A stretch of DNA of 20,869 bases, from positions 1-20,869 of the forward strand of contig JAEYNQ010000029.1 in the NCBI GenBank assembly GCA_023412455.1, read 5' to 3'. The stretch comes from Bacillota bacterium (GTDB lineage: Bacteria; Bacillota; Clostridia; Lachnospirales; Cellulosilyticaceae). The notes beneath the pieces are model-generated. The model saw nothing but the letters and a program-made list of their open reading frames with translations, was not told where the DNA came from and made no database searches. The translations under genes and the position numbers were made by a program. Positions within the stretch are counted from its first letter, which is position 1; the number at the start of each line of letters is the position of its first letter. Positions 16,169 to 20,869 of this stretch are shown here, in pieces.

Positions 16169-17698
16169 ATGAGAATACTTATTGTAGATGACGAGGTATT
16201 GCTAAGAAGAGGGTTACAAGCACTTATTAATTGGGAGGGGCTGGAGTGTGAATTAGTTGGTGAAGCCGCTAATGGTATCGAAGCTTTAGAGTTTTTAAAG
16301 AATAACCAGGTGGATTTAGTTATTACAGATATTCGCATGCCTATAATGAGTGGCCTTGAATTGATCCAGGAAATTCATCAGACGTATAACAAAATTAAAA
16401 TGATTATTGTCAGTGGCTATGATGATTTTGCCTATGCAAAGGCTGCCTTACAATGTGGTGCCAGCTATTATGTTCTTAAACCTATCGATGAGAACGAGAT
16501 TAATCAAGCGCTAGTGAAAGTAAAAGAAGAAATAGAAGCTATTTCAAAACTCTATGCTTTTGAAGAAGAACGAAAGGAAGCTTTTTTAAAGAAACTAGTG
16601 GAAGGGACGCTGAGTGAAGAAGTAGATGTGACAGAACAAATAAAAGAATGGGCTTTGGACCTCATGGAAAGCTATTTTTGTATTGCAATCGGTGTCCTTA
16701 AAAAAGATCAAGCATGGGATAGGACGATGGAGCAAGCCCTTATAAATACTGTAAAGACATTTATAATGAATAATTATAATGGGGAAGTATTTTTTATAGA
16801 ACCGTATAAGTTTTGCATTGTTTTAGGATATACAGATGATTTTTTTGAACCAGAGGATATACTAAGAGAGCTCTCAACAAAAATAGAAAATGAAAATAAG
16901 GTGTGTTGTTACTTAGGCGTAGGGCGTATCTATGAAGGTGTGAATCAAATGAAGCATTCCTATCAAGAGGCAATGGAAGCGTTAAGTTATGTGATAAGCT
17001 ATAAAGAGAGTGTAGTCATTTGCTTTGAGCGAACCTTACATATTAGGGATTTAAAATATACGTATCCCTTAGAAGAAGAAAAGAAAATATTACTCGCAGT
17101 GGCAAAGGGCAATGAAATAAGCATTAAAGAAGGAATCCATCTTTTTTTCTCTCAACTATTTAAAGATAAAGTGCTAAAAAGAGAGGAAATAAGGGCCGTT
17201 TTAACAGAACTTATCATAGCCATAAAACGTTATTTTATTGGGTACAACGGCGAGGAATTAACAGATTATAAAGAATGGAATGAACGTGTGAATAGACAAG
17301 AAAGCATCGAGCAGATGAAAGAGGTCTTAAGGGAAGAGTTAGTAGAAATGAATAGGAGGATTGTTGCCAATAAGGGGAAACCTTCTCGCAATATAGTCAT
17401 AATGGCCAAGCAGTTTGTAGAAGAACACTATGCCGAACAATTTACATTAGATGAAATGGTGGAGAAATTATTTGTAAGCAAGAGTTACTTTTGTAAGCTA
17501 TTTAGGGAAGAGACGGGAACTAATTTCAAAAATTATTTAAATGATTATCGCATTGAAAGAGCGAAATACTTATTAAAAGACCCTACTAATAGAAACTATG
17601 ATGTGTGCCTCCAAGTTGGTTTAGAAGATGTGAGTTATTTTAATCAGTTATTTAAGAAAAAAGTAGGACTCACACCCTGGGAGTATCGAAATATATAA
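16169..17698 (+). CDS. YesN-type response regulator with AraC HTH output
   Basis: A 509-residue response regulator. The receiver domain (1-120) has the acid pair Asp7/Asp8, phosphoacceptor Asp54 in VITDIRMP, Ser82 and Lys104 in VLKPID. A long central region (about 125-390) with SYQEAMEALSYV is typical of YesN proteins. The C-terminal AraC-type double HTH (about 408-508) has FTLDEMVEKLFVSKSYFCKLFREETGTNF and ends GLEDVSYFNQLFKKKVGLTPWEYR. GGAGGT (16152-16157), inside the kinase gene, precedes the ATG, and the two genes are surely cotranscribed. The expected target is the promoter of the ABC transporter operon immediately downstream. Confidence 0.94.
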   Translation: MRILIVDDEVLLRRGLQALINWEGLECELVGEAANGIEALEFLKNNQVDLVITDIRMPIMSGLELIQEIHQTYNKIKMIIVSGYDDFAYAKAALQCGASYYVLKPIDENEINQALVKVKEEIEAISKLYAFEEERKEAFLKKLVEGTLSEEVDVTEQIKEWALDLMESYFCIAIGVLKKDQAWDRTMEQALINTVKTFIMNNYNGEVFFIEPYKFCIVLGYTDDFFEPEDILRELSTKIENENKVCCYLGVGRIYEGVNQMKHSYQEAMEALSYVISYKESVVICFERTLHIRDLKYTYPLEEEKKILLAVAKGNEISIKEGIHLFFSQLFKDKVLKREEIRAVLTELIIAIKRYFIGYNGEELTDYKEWNERVNRQESIEQMKEVLREELVEMNRRIVANKGKPSRNIVIMAKQFVEEHYAEQFTLDEMVEKLFVSKSYFCKLFREETGTNFKNYLNDYRIERAKYLLKDPTNRNYDVCLQVGLEDVSYFNQLFKKKVGLTPWEYRNI

Positions 17699-17742
17699 TC
17701 GAGAGGACTCAAAAGCAGATAATTCCTCCCTATAAAAAAGAA

Positions 17743-17772
17743 TTTACACACTTTATATAATATGACTATAAA
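17743..17772 (+). promoter_or_regulatory. Possible promoter of the ABC transporter operon
   Basis: TTTACA (17743-17748) and TATAAA (17767-17772) are separated by 18 bases in the 137-base gap between the response regulator and the lipoprotein gene. A TATAAT at 17756-17761 is a better -10 but has no -35 at the right distance, which would fit activation by a regulator. Assigned by eye. Confidence 0.35.
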
Positions 17773-17792
17773 AGTAGAATGTATTTATAAAG

Positions 17793-17808
17793 TCGATGTG
17801 CACATTGA
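17793..17808. repeat. Short palindrome in the ABC operon leader
   Basis: ATGTGCACAT (17796-17805) is a perfect 10-base palindrome and extends to a 16-base imperfect one (seven of eight pairs). It lies between the possible promoter and the lipoprotein start, a place where an operator or cre-like site could act. It does not fit the usual catabolite-control consensus well. Confidence 0.3.
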
Positions 17809-17835
17809 ATAATAAAAATTATGAGGGGGATGTAT

Positions 17836-19206
17836 ATGAAAGCACTAAAGAAATATTTAAGTTTAGGTCTTGGTATAGTCATGATAGGCTCTGCACTGGT
17901 AGGGTGTGGTGGAACCAGTAATAAGCAGGAGGCAGTAACAGAGAGTACACAAAGTAGTGCCCCTAAAGAGAATGTAAAGGCTAAAGATGTAACCATAAGA
18001 TTATTCATACCTTTTAGCTCCCAAGAACCAGCTAACAAACCTACTCAAGAAGTTGTCAATCAATTCATGGCAGATCATCCTAATATTAAAGTAGAGTTGG
18101 AAGTACAAAGTGCAACACAATACCATGATAAATTAAAAACAGAAATTGCGTCAGATACCCTTGCTAATGTTTTTGTAAGCTGGGGTGGAAGTGAACTGGT
18201 GGAAGCAGTTCGAGCAGGTAAAGTGATGGATTTAACGGAAATGTTAGAGGCAGACCCTGCCTTTAAAGAAGGTTTTCTTCCATCCTCTTTAACAGCCACC
18301 AATGTAACTTATGCAGATATTCCTGGACTATGGGGAATGCCCCTTTCAAATGTTGCAGCAGGTTTTTATTATAACAAGGACTTATTTAAGCAAGCAGGCG
18401 TGGAGCCACCTAAAACATGGGAAGAAATGTATGAAGTGATAGAAAAATTAAAACTTATTGACACAATACCTATTGCAATAGGTGGGAAAGATGGATGGCG
18501 TGTAGAACATTTTTACAGTCAAGTTTTCTATAGTTGGAATGGTGTTCAGAAATCTAAAGACTTAGCTAATCGTACCATGAAGTATGCTGATGAAGGTGCC
18601 ACTAAACCATGGGAAGTGATGCTTAAAATAAAAGATATGGGAGGTTTTGGACCCGATCCTGCTTCTGTGGATTTTGGTATGGAGCAAAACTTATTTAAGA
18701 CAGGTAAAGCAGCTATGAACTTCAGTTTATCCGCTTTTGCAGAGACTTTTGCTGGAGCAGAGTCAGAGATTAAAGAGGTGGTAGGCTTTTTCCCAGCTCC
18801 TATTTTTGCAGAAAAACCAGAATTTGAAGGCTCTATATTTGCTGGAGGGGACTGTGCACTTAATGTGGCAGCCAATCAAAGTCCTGAAGAACTTGAAGCT
18901 TCTTATAAACTGGTAAAAGCTCTTGCAGGTAAAGAAGGACAAAGTGTTTACTTAAACTCCAATGCACTTTTAATGACAAGAAAGGATTTAGAATCAGATC
19001 CAAGTAAAGTTAACCCACTGATGATAGAATTCTCTTCTTATCTGGAATCAGCAAAGGAATTTGAAACAGATGTGACTAATCCAGATCCAGTGAGCTCGAT
19101 GCTAAACAAAATAAGAAGTGTTGCAACAGCAGTAATCAATGGACAACTTACACCTGAGCAAGCAGGTAAAGAACTAGATGATGAAATTAAAAAGAATGAA
19201 GAGTAG
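17836..19206 (+). CDS. Lipoprotein solute-binding protein of a sugar ABC transporter (family 1)
   Basis: A 456-residue extracellular binding protein of the CUT1 carbohydrate type. The N-terminus has two lysines, a hydrophobic core and the lipobox ALVGC, so Cys24 would be the lipid-modified residue. A Ser/Thr/Gln/Glu-rich spacer follows. Family features are VTIRLFIPFSSQE, FMADHPNIKVELE, the DLTEMLEAD segment, GLWGMPLSNVAAGFYYNKDLFKQAGVEPPKTWEEM, and FKTGKAAMNFSLSAF near two-thirds of the length. I start at ATG 17836, with AGGGGG (17824-17829) ahead of it. Two in-frame ATG codons upstream (17821, 17830) precede or crowd the ribosome binding site. It captures a sugar or oligosaccharide outside the cell and passes it to the permeases encoded next. 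The exact substrate cannot be told. Confidence 0.94.
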   Translation: MKALKKYLSLGLGIVMIGSALVGCGGTSNKQEAVTESTQSSAPKENVKAKDVTIRLFIPFSSQEPANKPTQEVVNQFMADHPNIKVELEVQSATQYHDKLKTEIASDTLANVFVSWGGSELVEAVRAGKVMDLTEMLEADPAFKEGFLPSSLTATNVTYADIPGLWGMPLSNVAAGFYYNKDLFKQAGVEPPKTWEEMYEVIEKLKLIDTIPIAIGGKDGWRVEHFYSQVFYSWNGVQKSKDLANRTMKYADEGATKPWEVMLKIKDMGGFGPDPASVDFGMEQNLFKTGKAAMNFSLSAFAETFAGAESEIKEVVGFFPAPIFAEKPEFEGSIFAGGDCALNVAANQSPEELEASYKLVKALAGKEGQSVYLNSNALLMTRKDLESDPSKVNPLMIEFSSYLESAKEFETDVTNPDPVSSMLNKIRSVATAVINGQLTPEQAGKELDDEIKKNEE

Positions 19207-19217
19207 TTTATTCTTTT

Positions 19218-19250
19218 TGAACCGGAGAATGCTAGGCAGTCTCCGGTTCA
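19218..19250 (+). promoter_or_regulatory. Strong intercistronic hairpin between binding-protein and permease genes
   Basis: A perfect 11-base-pair stem (19218-19228 with 19240-19250) with a GC-rich core. The 11-base loop can fold further by TGC/GCA pairing. No T-run follows, so it does not look like a full terminator. It most likely protects the 3' end of the binding-protein message or partly reduces read-through, giving more binding protein than permease, as known for the malE-malF gap of E. coli. That role is inferred. Confidence 0.7.
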
Positions 19251-19268
19251 CCATTAAGGGGGAAATAT

Positions 19269-20153
19269 ATGCTTAATTATAAAAACTATAAAAAGACAGT
19301 GATTTGCTTTTTGCTTCCAGCCCTATTGTTTTATACTGTTTTTCTCATTTTCCCAGCTTGCCAAACCATTGTGCTCTCTTTTTTTAGGTGGAAGGGAGTA
19401 GGAGGAACAGTATTTAAATTTTATGGATTTAAAAATTATGTGCAAGTGTTTTCAGATAAAACTTTTTGGCTTTCAGTAGAGAACTTAGTTAAATTTCTGC
19501 TTATAAGTATAGGAACACAATTACCATTAGGTTTTATATTAGCTTACATGATTAGCCTTCAACTTAAGGGCCATAAGTTTTTTAAACTTTCCTTTTTCCT
19601 GCCAGCTGTTCTATCTGTTACAGCTATTTCGCTGATGTGGCGAATGATTTTATCTGGAAATTATGGACTTGTCAATACGTTCTTAGAAGTAATAGGGTTA
19701 GAGAGTTGGGCACGTTCATGGCTAACAGACCCTAAAATATGCTTTATAGTCATATGTCTTATTAATACGTGGCTACAAGTAGGTGTCACCTTTGTTATAT
19801 TACTTGCAGCCATATTAAATATATCAGAAGAAATGTTTGAAGCAGCTGAGATAGATGGTGCCACCCGGTTAAACAAGGTGTTTAGGATTATTATTCCTAT
19901 GATCAAAGACATTATAGGTGTTTGTGCCATATTAATTGTTACGAATACTATGAAGAGCTTTGATCTTATCTATGTCCTGACAAATGGTTCTTTTGGGCCT
20001 GGAGATATTAATCAAGTACCAACAGGGCTTATGTATATTACTTCCTTTATAGGAGAAAATTTTGGAAATGGTAGTGTTATAGCCGTATTTATCATGGTAA
20101 TGGGTGGACTTCTTTCTTCTTTACTCTACTTTAAGTCCTTCCAAGAAGACTAG
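19269..20153 (+). CDS. Sugar ABC transporter permease, MalF type
   Basis: A 294-residue inner-membrane permease with about six hydrophobic segments, the first at about 9-30. The EAA loop that contacts the ATPase is FEAAEIDGATRLNKVFRIIIPMIK (roughly 195-218), fully typical of CUT1 permeases. AAGGGGG (19256-19262) precedes the ATG. It follows the hairpin after the binding-protein gene and ends 12 bases before the next permease. No transporter ATPase is present up to the window end, so a shared MsmK-like ATPase encoded elsewhere is likely. Confidence 0.94.
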   Translation: MLNYKNYKKTVICFLLPALLFYTVFLIFPACQTIVLSFFRWKGVGGTVFKFYGFKNYVQVFSDKTFWLSVENLVKFLLISIGTQLPLGFILAYMISLQLKGHKFFKLSFFLPAVLSVTAISLMWRMILSGNYGLVNTFLEVIGLESWARSWLTDPKICFIVICLINTWLQVGVTFVILLAAILNISEEMFEAAEIDGATRLNKVFRIIIPMIKDIIGVCAILIVTNTMKSFDLIYVLTNGSFGPGDINQVPTGLMYITSFIGENFGNGSVIAVFIMVMGGLLSSLLYFKSFQED

Positions 20154-20165
20154 GAGGAAGCAGAT

Positions 20166-20869
20166 ATGAGAGAAAAGAAAGTATCATTTGGGAATGTCAT
20201 CTGCTATATCATACTCATTTTATGGGGAATTATAACGATTTATCCTTTAATTTATACCTTTATTTCTTCTTTTAAAACAGAAACAGATATGTTTTCAAAT
20301 CTTTTCGGATTGCCAAGGGAATATATTTATTCCAACTATACGGACTTGTTTACTGAAATGAATTTACTACGGAACATAATGAACAGTCTTTTTTTAGCAG
20401 TAATGACGGTTATGCTTCAACTTATTTTTGGGTCTATGGCTTCCTATATTATTGCCCATTTTAGTATGAAGCTTAACAATAAAATCATGTTGTACTTTAT
20501 TATTGGTATGCTTATTCCAGTCCATGCTATTATTATTCCTATTTCTATTATTGCAAAAGCTGTAAATGGCTATAATAGCTTTTGGTTTATTATTGCCATT
20601 TATGTAGCCACTGGGTTACCCTACTTGATTTTTGTAGTAACAGGCTTTATGCGATCGATTCCTAGAGAATTAATAGAAGCGGCCATTGTAGATGGCTGTA
20701 ATGCTAATCAGACTTTTTGGAAGGTTGTGTTGCCTCTTAGCAAACCTGTACTTGCAACAATGGGGATGTTATCTTTCATAGGGGCTTGGAATGAATTAAT
20801 ACTTGCTTTGGTTTTACTTAAAAATAATGCAACAAAGACAGTATCCCTTGCCTTAACATTGTTTGCAGG
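20166..20869 (+). CDS. Sugar ABC transporter permease, MalG type (partial, runs off the window)
   Basis: An open frame of at least 234 codons from ATG 20166 to the window end with no stop. AGGAGGAAG begins at the stop of the first permease gene, and the spacing is good. The start has the first transmembrane segment (about 10-33: VICYIILILWGIITIYPLI), followed by FKTETDMF, the usual MalG periplasmic loop. Later come NSLFLAVMTVM, and the EAA loop LIEAAIVDGCNANQTFWKVVLP near 180-200. A WNELILALVLL segment follows. Full MalG-type proteins have about 275-280 residues, so roughly the last 40-45 are missing. It pairs with the MalF-type protein to form the channel. Confidence 0.93.
   Translation, partial: MREKKVSFGNVICYIILILWGIITIYPLIYTFISSFKTETDMFSNLFGLPREYIYSNYTDLFTEMNLLRNIMNSLFLAVMTVMLQLIFGSMASYIIAHFSMKLNNKIMLYFIIGMLIPVHAIIIPISIIAKAVNGYNSFWFIIAIYVATGLPYLIFVVTGFMRSIPRELIEAAIVDGCNANQTFWKVVLPLSKPVLATMGMLSFIGAWNELILALVLLKNNATKTVSLALTLFA

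Noticed and set aside
16066..16338. 90-codon minus-strand frame across the kinase/regulator junction
   Set aside because: It is antisense to the kinase G2 box and the receiver domain, with no support of its own.
18546..18875. 109-codon minus-strand frame inside the binding-protein gene
   Set aside because: The plus-strand lipoprotein is well supported and this frame has no start signal.

Overview
The window is chromosomal DNA from an AT-rich, low-GC Gram-positive anaerobe of the Clostridia; a Lachnospiraceae or Cellulosilyticum-like bacterium is my best guess. The evidence is strong AGGAGG-type ribosome binding sites, YesM/YesN two-component regulation of a sugar ABC transporter, a biotin-dependent sodium-pump decarboxylase operon, the B. 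subtilis type of chorismate mutase, and an isoprenoid gene (ispH) of the non-mevalonate pathway. No phage, insertion sequence, CRISPR array, rRNA or tRNA was seen.

Bases 1-5160 hold a five-gene operon with its own promoter and terminator. It encodes an MmdA-like carboxyltransferase, an OadG-like membrane subunit, a biotin carrier protein, an OadB-like sodium-pumping decarboxylase, and a pyruvate/oxaloacetate carboxyltransferase (OadA / transcarboxylase 5S type). One biotin carrier and one membrane pump appear to serve two different carboxyltransferases. No biotin carboxylase is present, so the set can move or remove carboxyl groups but not fix bicarbonate with ATP. The first carboxyltransferase is unusually divergent around its active site.

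Bases 5161-8960 hold an RpiR-type regulator followed by closely packed housekeeping genes: chorismate mutase (aroH), cytidylate kinase (cmk), ispH and a CheR-type methyltransferase, ending at a probable terminator. A sodium-coupled BASS-family transporter follows alone (9049-9987) with a strong terminator. Behind it on the minus strand is a short stretch that looks like the decayed C-terminal end of a membrane transporter.

Bases 10249-20869 form a regulated catabolic or transport region. Two uroporphyrinogen-decarboxylase-like (URO-D superfamily) proteins lie on the minus strand, each divergent from its own AraC-family regulator. A YesM-type sensor kinase, a YesN-type response regulator, a lipoprotein solute-binding protein and two MalF/MalG-type permeases follow on the plus strand; the last permease runs off the window. 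No ABC ATPase is seen. The inferred theme is uptake of an oligosaccharide or glycoside, possibly with methyl-group transfer by the URO-D-like proteins. The two URO-D paralogues differ at the metal-binding motif. I see no system that I can call wholly new. The best leads are the two-carboxyltransferase operon and the paired URO-D/AraC units beside the transporter.
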